64,000 bases of DNA from Chitinophagaceae bacterium (GTDB taxonomy: Bacteria > Bacteroidota > Bacteroidia > Chitinophagales > Chitinophagaceae), in the NCBI GenBank assembly GCA_023957125.1, contig JAMLHL010000001.1, positions 124,001 to 188,000 of the forward strand, read 5' to 3'. A program made the translations under genes and the position numbers. Within the stretch, counting starts at the first letter, position 1. The number at the start of each line of letters is the position of its first letter. The notes below the pieces were generated by a model. The model searched no databases, had not been told where the DNA came from, and worked only from the letters and a program-made list of their open reading frames with translations. This document shows positions 18,798 through 28,256 of this stretch, piece after piece.

Positions 18798-21104
18798 ATG
18801 ATGAATAAAATCCGTAGCCTCTTCGCCATCCTTGCTCTTATTGCTTTGCAAAACTTCAGCAATGGCTGTAAACAAACCAACACTCCATCCCTGATTTTAG
18901 ATTCAACCGAACGGAAAGACATCATCGCACATTCTCCCGTGCTTTCCCCCGAAAAATCCATTGCGGCGATGCAGGTGGAAGAAGGCTTTGAAGTACGGTT
19001 AGTGGCTGCCGAACCCATAGTAAACACTCCCATTGCCTTCAGCTTTGATGAGAAAGGAAGAATATGGGTATTGGAAATGGAAGGCTATATGCCCGACACT
19101 TCGGGTACGGGTGAAAACCGGCCCACCGGGAAAATAGCCATCCTTGAAGACCGGAACGGAGATGGCGTTATGGACAGCAGAAAAATATTCCTGGATTCCC
19201 TGGTGCTACCCAGGGCGATATGCCTGGTGGAAAACGGCATCCTGGTAGCCTCTCCTCCCGAACTTTGGTTTGTGGAAATCAACGACGACCGTCCGGGTAA
19301 AAAAACCCTGGTTGACCCGGCCTATACTTATGGTACCAATGTAGAGCATGATGCCAACGGACTGATGAGAGGTATGGACAACTGGATATATAGCGCCAAT
19401 TCGGATAAAAGATACCGGAAAAAAAACGGTCACTGGTTAACAGACTGGACACGCTTTCGCGGACAGTGGGGTATCTCCCGGGATGATCAGGGCAGATTGT
19501 TTTACAACAATAATTCCCAAAACCTGTTAGGCGATTATTTTTTACCTGCAACCGGGGGAGGCAACGTCAACCAGCGGCGCAGATCCGGATTTAATATAAA
19601 AATTGTAGGGAACAACAGGGTTTATCCCTCCCGGCCCACGCCTGGCGTAAACAGGGGCTATATGGAGAACATCCTGGACGACAGCCTGCGGCTGAGGGAG
19701 TTTACCGCCGCCTGCGGCCCCGTAATTTACCGGGGTGATTTATTGGGGGACGCCTACCGGCATAACGCTTTTGTGGCCGAGCCGGCAGCCAACCTCATCA
19801 AACGAAATATCCTGGAAGAGGACGGATATAAAGTGGAGGGCAGACAGGCTTATGAAAACAAAGAATTTCTCACCAGCATTGACGAACGGTTCAGACCGGT
19901 AAACTTATACAACGGACCGGATGGCGCCCTCTATATAACGGATATGTATAGAGGCATTATCCAGCATAAGTTCTATTTAACGGATTATCTGAAAGAGGAA
20001 ATTAGTGAAAGATCTCTCTCGAAACCACTGAATTGCGGGCGCATTTATAAAGTGGTGCCCAGGGGTTCGGCTGCGGCGCCGGTAAATATCCCCAAAGAAG
20101 CTGACAAACTGGTTAGCCTGTTGCAATCGCCCAACGGCTGGATAAGAGACAAAGCCCAGCAGGTACTGATAGACAAACAAGCCAGGGAAGCGATCCCTTT
20201 GCTGCGGGAGAACCTGAAAAACACCGGGGCGCCTATACCGCTTATTCATTCTCTGTGGACCCTCGAAGGGCTGGACGCTTTACAGGCGGAAGAAGTGCTG
20301 TCCCTGCTGCAAAATGCCGATGACCGGATCAGGATCCAGGCCATTACCGTGCTGCCATCCGTTGTTAACAACAGCAATTACAAACTGTTTGAAAATGCCC
20401 TGCGGCAAATAGTGGATAACAAGGATAGCCTTTTAGCCCCCTATATTCCCTTCGGAGTACGAACGATCGGCTCTTTCAACAAAGTTGCAGCCGATGAGCT
20501 ACTGCTAAGGCTCGCGAAAATATATTCCGATGATCCTTTCGTTAGTGATGCCGTTATCAGTAACCTCGAAAACCGGGAAGAGGTTTTTTACAAAACCCTG
20601 AATTTCCCTAAAGCAGATTCCAATCTTGCCATCGTAAAACTTCTCACCAAAACCATCACTGATATTAAAGGGAAACCCGTTCAAAAAGACACTGCCCTGT
20701 TCAGAAAACAATTCCCGGCAGGATTAAGCCTGTTCAATTCCACCTGTCAGACCTGTCATGGTGAAGACGGCAACGGCATTGCCGCGTTGGCTCCTCCGCT
20801 CAATAAGTCGGAATGGGTAACCGGCGATAAAGACAAACTGATCGCCATCGTTTTGTACGGTTTGACCGGACCGGTAAGTGTAAATAAAAAATTGTACCAG
20901 GCGCCTGAAGTGAGTGGTGAGATGCCGGGACTTGGGCAAAACAAAGACATCTCCGACGAAACCCTGGCCCAGGTATTGAGCTATATCCGGAAAAACTGGA
21001 ACAACAATGCTTCGGGTATCACAAGGGAAGAAGTAATGAAAGTGCGGCAACACTGGGGCAACAGGCAAAAGCCATTTACCATGAAGGAATTGAACAGTTG
21101 GTAA
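18798..21104 (+). CDS. lipoprotein cytochrome c with PVC-type dehydrogenase domain
   Basis: 768 residues with a lipoprotein signal (lipobox SNGC, Cys24). The N-terminal part (about 55-420) is a beta-propeller-like domain of the membrane-bound dehydrogenase type found in Planctomycetes and Bacteroidota (EGFEVRLVAAEP, HDANGLMRGMDNW, FNGPDGALY-like segment). HEAT-like helices follow (about 430-600), then a C-terminal cytochrome c domain with the heme site C650-Q-T-C653-H654 and a likely axial Met in GEMPGLG. It should sit in the periplasm, oxidise a small substrate or accept electrons, and pass them to the respiratory chain. Its place after an exported sugar isomerase and dehydrogenase suggests a shared pathway, which is inference. 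Domain assignment is strong. Confidence 0.9.
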   Translation: MMNKIRSLFAILALIALQNFSNGCKQTNTPSLILDSTERKDIIAHSPVLSPEKSIAAMQVEEGFEVRLVAAEPIVNTPIAFSFDEKGRIWVLEMEGYMPDTSGTGENRPTGKIAILEDRNGDGVMDSRKIFLDSLVLPRAICLVENGILVASPPELWFVEINDDRPGKKTLVDPAYTYGTNVEHDANGLMRGMDNWIYSANSDKRYRKKNGHWLTDWTRFRGQWGISRDDQGRLFYNNNSQNLLGDYFLPATGGGNVNQRRRSGFNIKIVGNNRVYPSRPTPGVNRGYMENILDDSLRLREFTAACGPVIYRGDLLGDAYRHNAFVAEPAANLIKRNILEEDGYKVEGRQAYENKEFLTSIDERFRPVNLYNGPDGALYITDMYRGIIQHKFYLTDYLKEEISERSLSKPLNCGRIYKVVPRGSAAAPVNIPKEADKLVSLLQSPNGWIRDKAQQVLIDKQAREAIPLLRENLKNTGAPIPLIHSLWTLEGLDALQAEEVLSLLQNADDRIRIQAITVLPSVVNNSNYKLFENALRQIVDNKDSLLAPYIPFGVRTIGSFNKVAADELLLRLAKIYSDDPFVSDAVISNLENREEVFYKTLNFPKADSNLAIVKLLTKTITDIKGKPVQKDTALFRKQFPAGLSLFNSTCQTCHGEDGNGIAALAPPLNKSEWVTGDKDKLIAIVLYGLTGPVSVNKKLYQAPEVSGEMPGLGQNKDISDETLAQVLSYIRKNWNNNASGITREEVMKVRQHWGNRQKPFTMKELNSW

Positions 21105-21264
21105 TGTTTTTTTTCATACATTGAGGATGGATTATTGTCAGTGTTTATCTGAAAGCGATAAAAACAACCGTCGCCATTTAAGGATCGTTTAAATTCCCTG
21201 CTTTTCAATTCCCCGTTTTATAGGGGTGTCTATCCATCACCCGGTAATCGCACGGCGAATCGGC

Positions 21265-21948
21265 TTAGCTTAAAAGCGTTTTCTCTAATTGAAGAGGTTC
21301 TAAATAGCAGCCGTTTTCATACACCCGCATATTGCCCCCCGAAATTTCGTCAATCAGCATGATATTGCCTTTGGTATCTCTGCCAAATTCTAATTTAATA
21401 TCATATAAATCCAATCCTTTCGTCGCTAATTCTTCCCCGATCAGCGTGCAGATCCGCACCGTGTTTTCCCTGATTTGTTTGTATTCTTCGGTGTTCAGGA
21501 TATTCAGCAATGCAAGCGCATCCTGTGATATTGCAGGATCTCCCCGTTCATCGTCTTTCAGGGTAAATTCCACAAACCCGCCCAGATCCTGCCCTTCGGT
21601 ACAATAGCTACCATATCTTCTGAAAAAGCTGCCTACGGCTTTGAACCGGCAGATCACTTCCAATCCTTTTCCGAACACGGTGGCTTTCTTCACCGTCATA
21701 GTTGCATTTTCTATGTCAGAGGATATGAAATGGGTAGCTACTCCTTTGCTGTTCAGTAATCGAAAAAAATGCGTGGTCATTCTTAGGCCCGACTTTCCCG
21801 CGCCCTCAATGGTTAAACCCACCGTATTAGCGCCCGGATCAAACACCCCGTCCGTTCCGGTTACATCATCCTTGAATTTTAATAAAAACTGATCTTCATT
21901 CTCCGTGGCATAAACATTCTTTGTTTTACCGGCGTATAATGGTTTCAT
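21265..21948 (-). CDS. purC: phosphoribosylaminoimidazole-succinocarboxamide synthase
   Basis: 227 residues from the ATG at 21948 (MKPLYAGKTKNVYAT), the standard SAICAR synthase start; an in-frame ATG 42 bases upstream adds an unusual extension and is rejected. SAICAR synthase joins aspartate to CAIR with ATP in purine synthesis in the cytoplasm. The family hallmarks are visible: the YAGKTK start, the FKDDVTGTDG segment, VICRFKAVGSF, KLEFG and LIDEISGG. A candidate -7 element TATTTTTG lies at 21995-21988. It appears to be a single-gene unit; the next minus-strand gene begins upstream beyond 22112. Confidence 0.95.
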   Translation of the reverse strand: MKPLYAGKTKNVYATENEDQFLLKFKDDVTGTDGVFDPGANTVGLTIEGAGKSGLRMTTHFFRLLNSKGVATHFISSDIENATMTVKKATVFGKGLEVICRFKAVGSFFRRYGSYCTEGQDLGGFVEFTLKDDERGDPAISQDALALLNILNTEEYKQIRENTVRICTLIGEELATKGLDLYDIKLEFGRDTKGNIMLIDEISGGNMRVYENGCYLEPLQLEKTLLS

Positions 21949-22111
21949 TGAATTGAAATATTTTTTAATAAGAAATTTTTTCGCTTGCAAAAATAAAGCG
22001 ATCCGGCTGATTTGTCATTGATAAAAAGGTAACCTGTTTATTGCTTTATCCACCCAATTTGCCCGGTTTCCCCCATTTGGGATCGTGGACCAACGGATAA
22101 CAGAACCCCGG

Positions 22112-23611
22112 CTAATGATTGTTTTTTATTTTTAAGCCGGCTAAAGTTTTCTTCAAGTCCTGATCGTCGTTGGTAAGTACCACCAATCTGTCATTTTCCT
22201 GTAAAAAAGTAGCGCCGGTAGGAACGAAATATTTCCCGTCTCTTTTTATCATCACCACCAAAGTTTTTTCGGGTAAGGGGAGGTCTATTAAACGATTCCC
22301 TTCCCGGATGGTATCTTGGGTGATTTCAATTTCCGACGATATCCGTTTTATTTCCTCCTCCGTATGATCGTCTGTGGCTACATCCGGCCCTGGTTCCTCC
22401 GGTTTCTCCACCAGGCCTAACCATCTTGCCACGCTGGCTAAGGAAGTGCCCTGCACCAACAGGGAAACCAGGGTACAGAAAAATACAATATTGAAGATCG
22501 GGCGGGCGTAGGGAACGTTTTCCGCTAACGGAATGATAGCAAAGATGATGGGCACCGCCCCACGGAGGCCTACCCAGGAGATATAGGTTTTGTCTTTAAC
22601 CCCCATTTTTTTAAACGGAAGTAAACAGAGTATTACGGACACCGGCCGGGAGATAAAAATCATCAACACGCTGATGATCAGCCCGGGTATAATAATCGGT
22701 ATCAATTCCCGCGGATTGACCAGTAAACCGAGCGTAAGAAACATCAACAACTGGCTCAGCCAGGCCAGTCCGTCAAAAAAATGAAGTGCGGAACGCTTAT
22801 GTATGAATTTGGAATTGCCTATGACCAATCCGGCGATGTACACGGCGAGATAGCCATTACCTTTTGCAAAATAAGTAATGGAAAATATGAGGATACAAAA
22901 AGTGAATACCAGGATAGGATAGAGTGAATTGTTACCGATATGGATACGATTGATGATAATGACCGCTAATGTTCCCAGCAGATATCCTGCAATGCCTCCT
23001 ATGGCAAGCTGTGCTACCAGTAATCCGGCGGTCGCCCAGTAGTTTATTGTCGTTGTTTGTTGAATAAGACTGACAATCGTGATCACCAACAAATACGCCA
23101 TCGGATCGTTACTGCCGCTTTCCAACTCCAGCATGGGTCTTAAATTGTTTTTTAAATGCAGGTTCCGCGATCGCAGAATGGAAAACACGGAGGCCGAGTC
23201 CGTTGAGGACATGGTGGCAGCCAACAAAAGGGAAGTGAGGAGACTTATGCCTGTAGCTACCCTAGTCATTCCTAATATCCACCAGATCAATACCCCGGTG
23301 ATCAGAGCCGTGAGAAAAACACCGAGGGTGGCTAATATAACACCCTGGGCTATAACCGGACGGATCTCTTCAATCCGTGTATCCATGCCACCGGAAAAAA
23401 GAATAATGCACAGGGCTATGGTACTGATGGCATAGGCGATCTGAATATTATGGAATTGAATACCCAGTCCGTCGCTCCCGCTAAGCATCCCAACCGATAA
23501 AAATAATAAGAGGGCGGGAACTCCGAATCTGGAACTGGCTTTGCCCGCCAATATGCTGAAGAAAAAGAGCGCCGATAAGGCTAATAAAATAAGTTCAATA
23601 TTTACCGACAT
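22112..23611 (-). CDS. potassium/proton antiporter, CPA1/NhaP2 type
   Basis: 499 residues with about 12 hydrophobic segments in the first 400 residues, typical of cation:proton antiporters. SGSNDPMAYLLV contains the conserved ND-type ion-site acid, and GLRGAVPIIFAIIP is the family signature of the NhaP2/CvrA group. The C-terminal 90 residues form a TrkA-C regulatory domain (RLIDLPLPEKTLVVMIKRDG) that usually senses a ligand in the cytoplasm. The protein exports K+ (or other monovalent cations) in exchange for protons to control pH and ion content. It is divergent from the hydrolase gene at 23873. Length matches the family. Confidence 0.93.
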   Translation of the reverse strand: MSVNIELILLALSALFFFSILAGKASSRFGVPALLLFLSVGMLSGSDGLGIQFHNIQIAYAISTIALCIILFSGGMDTRIEEIRPVIAQGVILATLGVFLTALITGVLIWWILGMTRVATGISLLTSLLLAATMSSTDSASVFSILRSRNLHLKNNLRPMLELESGSNDPMAYLLVITIVSLIQQTTTINYWATAGLLVAQLAIGGIAGYLLGTLAVIIINRIHIGNNSLYPILVFTFCILIFSITYFAKGNGYLAVYIAGLVIGNSKFIHKRSALHFFDGLAWLSQLLMFLTLGLLVNPRELIPIIIPGLIISVLMIFISRPVSVILCLLPFKKMGVKDKTYISWVGLRGAVPIIFAIIPLAENVPYARPIFNIVFFCTLVSLLVQGTSLASVARWLGLVEKPEEPGPDVATDDHTEEEIKRISSEIEITQDTIREGNRLIDLPLPEKTLVVMIKRDGKYFVPTGATFLQENDRLVVLTNDDQDLKKTLAGLKIKNNH

Positions 23612-23872
23612 CAGACCTGATTAAGTTCAAAAATAAAGAAAGACGGGCATTTATATAATTTTGGATTTTTGCAGCGTAATGCATGACCGAAATATTTTTT
23701 CACATTATCATTAAACATTTGATGCGATCAGGCAAGACGATATGGGTGGAAGATGCCATTACCTATGCCAACCGGCAGACTTAGAAATCATTTTCGCAGG
23801 AGATCCGGGCAAAAGCGGTTCCCGATCTGGCAGTGCGGGTATTGCAACCTGATTTTTCGGTATCTTGGATAC

Positions 23873-25861
23873 ATGAAAAAGTTTGTTGTTCCTTTTATAA
23901 CCGTTTGGGTGTTTTGTTTTTACACTCACCAGGCCGAAGCCCAGGATCGCTTCGCCGGGCTTCATCTCGATTTTCATGCCGGGCTCCGGGATACGGGGAT
24001 CGGGAGGTTCTTCAGTTATGAGCTGATAGACTCCATGCTCAGTATAACCAAGCCGGATTTCATCCAGGTAGATTGTAAAGGGCATCCGGGTATTTCCAGT
24101 TATCCTACAAAAGCGGGTAACCCCGCGCCGGCTATGGAGAAAGATATTTTACGTATATGGCGCAACGTGACTAAGCAATACAATATTCCGCTGTATGTTC
24201 ACTATTCCGGTATATGGGACAGTGAAGCCATCAGGCAACATCCCCGCTGGGCGCGTGTTAATGCGGACGGGAAAACGGATCGCAACGCCAATTCGCTATT
24301 TGGCGCTTACAAAGACTCTCTGCTGATCCCGCAGATCAGGGAATTGGCCACCGCGTACCAGCTTGACGGCATTTGGGTGGACGGGGATTGCTGGATGTTG
24401 GGACCGGATTATTCAACCGAAGCCGTAAAGGCTTTTAAGAAGCAATATGGAAATATTCCCGTTCCCAGGAAGCCGGGGCAGGCCGGGTATTTTGAATGGA
24501 TGGAGTTTCACCGTAAGTCTTTCAGGAACTATATTACCGCCTATGCCAATGCGGTACATGCCGTGGCGCCGGAATTTAAGGTCACCAGTAACTGGTCTTT
24601 TTCCAGTATGATGCCTGAACCGGTGGATGTGCCGGTGGACTATTTATCGGGCGACGTGGCAGGAAGCAATAGTGTGTACAGTTCGGCCTTTGAAAGCAGG
24701 TGCCTGGCGCTACAGGGCAAGCCCTGGGACCTGATGTCGTGGTCATTTGCCTGGAAAAACCAATCCAAAGCCACCAAATCGGTAGTACAATTGCAGCAGG
24801 AGGCTGCGGAAGTGTTAGCCCAGGGTGGCGGTTTTCAAACCTATTGGCAGCAAAACAGGGACGGTTCACCGGAACCGCAGCGGTTCAGGGAAATGGCTGA
24901 GATCATTGAATTCTGCCGGCAGAGGAAACCTTATACCTTTCAGGGAAAAACGATCCCGCAGATAGGATTGTTGTACTCCACCTATGCCTGGCGACGCTAT
25001 GAAACCACCGGTTTGTATGCTTCGCATAACCAGAACCGTATCAAGGGCGTACTGAATCTTTTGCTGGATAACCGGTTGCCGGTAGATATCCTGATGGATC
25101 ACCAGTTGGGGGAGAGGATGAGGGACTATCCTTTACTGATTGTGCCCGAATGTAAACAAATGGACCCGGCAATCAACGAGCAGTTGAAAAAGTATGTGTA
25201 TAATGGCGGCAAATTGCTGGTGATTGGTGCGGAGGCGGTGGCGCCATTTGCAAAGGAATTGCGGGTTCAACTGACCGATACCATGAGGAAAGGATACGGC
25301 TTATTTGCAGGGTTCGATAAGCAGATTATGTTAACGCATACCAATTACCAGACCTTCACCCCCGAAGCCGGCGTTAAAGTGATCGGACAGCAGCTGACGG
25401 CAGATGACTGGCGGTTCGCTACGTCCCATCATTTAGCGTCGGTAGCGGATTATGGCGCAGGAAAGATGGCAGGTATCTATTTTGACATGGGCGATTTCTA
25501 TGATAATAATCAAAACGAACTTTCTTTAAAGCTGGTTGAATCGGTGATCGCCGAATTGGATGTTGCATTCATAGCGAAGATTAAAGGCAGCGCTGCCGTA
25601 CACCAGGTGATCACTCAAAACAAAGGGAAGTTATACGTACATCTGATCAATACCGGCGGCCCGCATAACAATCCCAGGGTGTTGGTATATAACAAGGTGC
25701 ACCCGGTAAATGATCTTACGGTGGAGATCAGGGATATGGTAAAGCCCAAAAGTGTACGGTTGCAGCCGGGCAACCGTGAATTGTCTTTTACTTATCAGAA
25801 CAATAGGATTCATCTTACGGTGGACCGGTTAGACGTATATGAGATAATAGAAGTGGATTAG
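23873..25861 (+). CDS. secreted glycosidase-like protein with TIM barrel and beta-galactosidase trimerisation-like domain
   Basis: 662 residues from the ATG at 23873, which opens a signal peptide (KKFVVPFITVWVFCF, cleavage near QAEAQ); the longer upstream frame lacks a leader. An N-terminal catalytic-barrel-like region (about 25-390) contains HAG-, DGIWVDGD- and LAQGGGFQTYWQQ-type segments. A flavodoxin-like middle region follows (LLIVPECKQMDPAINEQLKKYV), as in the trimerisation domain of GH42 beta-galactosidases, with a small beta domain at the end. The Asp pair in GIWVDGDCW is a candidate catalytic or binding site. The likely role is removal of sugars from a glycan outside the cytoplasm. 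The GH family number and substrate are uncertain. It is divergent from the antiporter gene. Confidence 0.75.
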   Translation: MKKFVVPFITVWVFCFYTHQAEAQDRFAGLHLDFHAGLRDTGIGRFFSYELIDSMLSITKPDFIQVDCKGHPGISSYPTKAGNPAPAMEKDILRIWRNVTKQYNIPLYVHYSGIWDSEAIRQHPRWARVNADGKTDRNANSLFGAYKDSLLIPQIRELATAYQLDGIWVDGDCWMLGPDYSTEAVKAFKKQYGNIPVPRKPGQAGYFEWMEFHRKSFRNYITAYANAVHAVAPEFKVTSNWSFSSMMPEPVDVPVDYLSGDVAGSNSVYSSAFESRCLALQGKPWDLMSWSFAWKNQSKATKSVVQLQQEAAEVLAQGGGFQTYWQQNRDGSPEPQRFREMAEIIEFCRQRKPYTFQGKTIPQIGLLYSTYAWRRYETTGLYASHNQNRIKGVLNLLLDNRLPVDILMDHQLGERMRDYPLLIVPECKQMDPAINEQLKKYVYNGGKLLVIGAEAVAPFAKELRVQLTDTMRKGYGLFAGFDKQIMLTHTNYQTFTPEAGVKVIGQQLTADDWRFATSHHLASVADYGAGKMAGIYFDMGDFYDNNQNELSLKLVESVIAELDVAFIAKIKGSAAVHQVITQNKGKLYVHLINTGGPHNNPRVLVYNKVHPVNDLTVEIRDMVKPKSVRLQPGNRELSFTYQNNRIHLTVDRLDVYEIIEVD

Positions 25862-26061
25862 CAATGCTGCAATTGGTGTAATATTTTCTTCCCTGATTGT
25901 GCAGATACATACAGAGAGATTTTATGGAAAACCTGATGTTGCACTTCATCCGGGGCGCTTCTCGCCCGACGAAGTGTTAGTTGCCGGTGGCGGTTGATCC
26001 GCAGGTTCCTTTCTTTGCCCGCAATGGTGAGAATTATGAAATAGCAGAATCGAAAACAGTT

Positions 26062-26259
26062 TTATTCTGGATTACACTTCAACCTTGCGCAAAAGCTCGG
26101 TAGAAGCACTTCACCGGCTCTATTGCCAATTTGTGTACAAGCAAACTTCAAAGTCGCATAATATTTGTCAGCTTGCTTTTCAGACCATTCTTCAAAAGTG
26201 TAAAACCAAATATCATTTAAGTCGTCAATGGCTTCTTGCCGTAAAACAACTTTAGCCAT
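26062..26259 (-). pseudogene. ParE/RelE-type toxin, truncated
   Basis: 65 codons, where ParE-family toxins normally have about 95-105. The first 46 residues (MAKVVLRQEAIDDLNDIWFY onward) are a normal ParE N-terminus. After FACTQIGN the frame runs into unrelated residues (RAGEVLLPSF) and stops. None of the three frames downstream restores the usual NPELG...GKHIIFY segment or the C-terminal arginine-rich part, so the 3' half was probably replaced by a rearrangement rather than lost to a frameshift. The start overlaps the ParD stop by 8 bases, as in an intact module. ParE toxins poison gyrase or ribosome-linked RNA; this copy is probably inactive. The 200 bases downstream read like scraps of another gene. 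Confidence 0.75.
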
Positions 26260-26500
26260 TTTTTCTTTTTTCAGCTTTAAGTCGTTTTAAGTTTTCTTCA
26301 AAGTCAAAGTTATTAACTCGAGGACTGTCCAATCCTTTCTGAATTGCGGCTCTCAGCGCAACCATTTTGCTTTTTTCATCTTCTAAAAGTCGAAGTCCTG
26401 CACGAACAACTTCGCTGACATTTTTATAACGACCAGCTGAGACCTGGCTACTTACAAACTGGTCAAAGTAATTTCCAAGAGATATTGATGTGTTTTTCAT
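26252..26500 (-). CDS. ParD-family antitoxin
   Basis: 82 residues with a ribbon-helix-helix N-terminus (TSISLGNYFDQFV followed by VSEVVRAGLRLLED) and a charged C-terminal tail (ENLKRLKAEKRKNG) that normally wraps the toxin. The antitoxin neutralises ParE and represses its own promoter. A 17-base palindrome stands 22 bases upstream of the ATG and is the likely operator. The antitoxin gene is complete although the toxin gene following it is truncated, so it may persist as an orphan antitoxin or as a decoy for related toxins elsewhere in the genome. Confidence 0.92.
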   Translation of the reverse strand: MKNTSISLGNYFDQFVSSQVSAGRYKNVSEVVRAGLRLLEDEKSKMVALRAAIQKGLDSPRVNNFDFEENLKRLKAEKRKNG

Positions 26501-26521
26501 TTTTTTAATCTTTCTTCGAAG

Positions 26522-26538
26522 TTACCAAAATTTGGTAA
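26522..26538. promoter_or_regulatory. palindromic operator upstream of parD
   Basis: TTACCAAAATTTGGTAA is a perfect inverted repeat of 8 bases around one central base, 22 bases upstream of the antitoxin ATG. ParD-type ribbon-helix-helix proteins bind such palindromes to autoregulate. The remaining part of the 319-base gap 26501-26819 holds only three AAACG-type decamers (26602-26631) and no recognisable gene. Confidence 0.7.
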
Positions 26539-26819
26539 ATGCGAAAATCTTTTAGCAAAATTTACTTTAAACTTTATTTTGCGCTACCCGAAATTACTTA
26601 TAAACGCTTAAAAACGTTTACAAACGGATTGGTTATTTGAGCGTTTTCTAACCGGAAACAAACGGAAAGCCGGGAAGGGAGATCCTGGAATTTCCGGCGC
26701 TGGCGGCCTGTCGGTTAACCTGTTGCCTGCGGATGAAAATGCGGGAGCGCTTATAGCAGTGATGCTCTTCACTATGCGTGAATGGCAAGGCACTAAAAAC
26801 TTTACTTTCCCAACTTCTG

Positions 26820-28175
26820 TTATTTCAATATCAGTTCCACTACCGGGATCTCGTAAGGTGGTTTTAGTTTGGGGAGTGTCACGATCAGGTTATCAGGCTG
26901 GGCATCGCTCTCTTTATACAATAGTTCCGATTCGTCATTCAGGAACTGTGCATATTTGATTTTATGGCTATACCCCCGGAGAACCAGTTCTCCGTTTTCA
27001 GGATACCGGTATAAAAACAGGTAGGCCCGTTTCGTAGCAGCATTATAGCTCATTCTGTCGCCCTCCGGTATCCGGAAGTCCCGGGGAGGATAAGTGCAGT
27101 TGTATATTGCTTTGTTGTTGGCATGCATCCAGTAAGCCAGGCTGTCCAGTGCGCTGGTAGCGCGATAATCAAATTCACCCCGGGCAGTGGGGCCTACGTT
27201 TAGTATCAGGTTACCGCCGTTGGAAACGGAAGAGATCAGCAGATCCAGTAATTGGCGGTGCGTTTTCCAACTGGTTTCATCCCGGTAGTAGCCCCAGGAT
27301 CCGGAAAAAGTCTGGCAGGTTTCGAATGTTTTTCCTTTAAAGGCATTCAGCGCTTCCGAACTCACCTGCTCCGGGGTTACAAAATCATATCCATCTGCAT
27401 AATCGTTAAGATCAAGGCGGTTGTTGACAATGATTTCCGGTTGCAGCTTGCGCACCATAGCCAGGAGCTCTTTTGAGTGCCAGTCGTCATGCCCTTTCCC
27501 GAAGGGGCCGGGATAAGAAAAATCCAGCCAAAGGATATCAATCTTGCCGTAATTGGTAAGTAGTTCTCTCACCTGGTTAAACAAATAGGTTCTGTATTTT
27601 GCCATATCTTTCCCCTTGTTCAACCGGGCATAAGCTGCCGAATCTTTGGTATCGGCGGGACGCAGCGGGTGGTTTTTGTCAATGGTAAAATCGGGATGGT
27701 GCCAGTCAATGAGCGAGTAATAAAAACCTACTTTAAGCCCTTCTTTCCGGAAAGCATTCACAAACTCTTTCACCAGGTCGCGGTGGGCTTTGGTATCAGG
27801 CGCTTTGTAGTCTGTATATTTTGAATCGAACAAACAAAACCCTTCGTGATGTTTACTGGTCAGTACCGCATACTTCATCCCTGCCGCCTTCGCTTCTTTT
27901 GCCCAGCGTTCGGGCTCAAAATGATCGGGATCAAATTCATCAAAATATTTCCGGTATTGTTCGTTAGACAGGCGTTCGCGGTTCTTCACCCACTCATGGC
28001 GGGCGGGCAGGGCATAAAGTCCCCAATGAATGAACATACCGAAGCGGTCATTGGTCCACCACTTCATTCTTTGTTCTTTTTGTTGCGGCGTTTCGTTAGA
28101 AAGTCTTTTGGTCTGCGCCTGAAGGGAGGGAAAATACATACTGATCAGTACCAGCCAGAATAAATTGCGATTCAT
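26820..28175 (-). CDS. alpha-L-fucosidase, glycoside hydrolase family 29
   Basis: 451 residues with a signal peptide (LFWLVLISMYFPSLQAQ). The GH29 barrel is complete: WWTNDRFGMFIHWGLYALPA at the start, the TSKHHEGFCLFDSKYT motif, and the catalytic nucleophile region DILWLDFSYPG with Asp218. A short C-terminal beta region follows. The enzyme removes terminal alpha-L-fucose from glycans in the periplasm or outside the cell. It stands alone, without SusC/D genes, between the damaged toxin module and a TonB receptor. The general acid varies within this family and was not assigned. A narrower linkage preference cannot be given. Confidence 0.95.
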   Translation of the reverse strand: MNRNLFWLVLISMYFPSLQAQTKRLSNETPQQKEQRMKWWTNDRFGMFIHWGLYALPARHEWVKNRERLSNEQYRKYFDEFDPDHFEPERWAKEAKAAGMKYAVLTSKHHEGFCLFDSKYTDYKAPDTKAHRDLVKEFVNAFRKEGLKVGFYYSLIDWHHPDFTIDKNHPLRPADTKDSAAYARLNKGKDMAKYRTYLFNQVRELLTNYGKIDILWLDFSYPGPFGKGHDDWHSKELLAMVRKLQPEIIVNNRLDLNDYADGYDFVTPEQVSSEALNAFKGKTFETCQTFSGSWGYYRDETSWKTHRQLLDLLISSVSNGGNLILNVGPTARGEFDYRATSALDSLAYWMHANNKAIYNCTYPPRDFRIPEGDRMSYNAATKRAYLFLYRYPENGELVLRGYSHKIKYAQFLNDESELLYKESDAQPDNLIVTLPKLKPPYEIPVVELILK

Positions 28176-28256
28176 TTTACGGATGGTTAAAAAGTGAGGA
28201 ATCTTCAGACAAAGATAAAACGAATGGGCGAAAGATGAATTTCAGAAAGTAATAAG

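Noticed and set aside
23683..23784. A 33-codon frame upstream of the glycosidase-like gene (MTEIFFHIII...)
   Set aside because: It reads plausibly but is short, has no homology I recognise, and nothing supports its translation.
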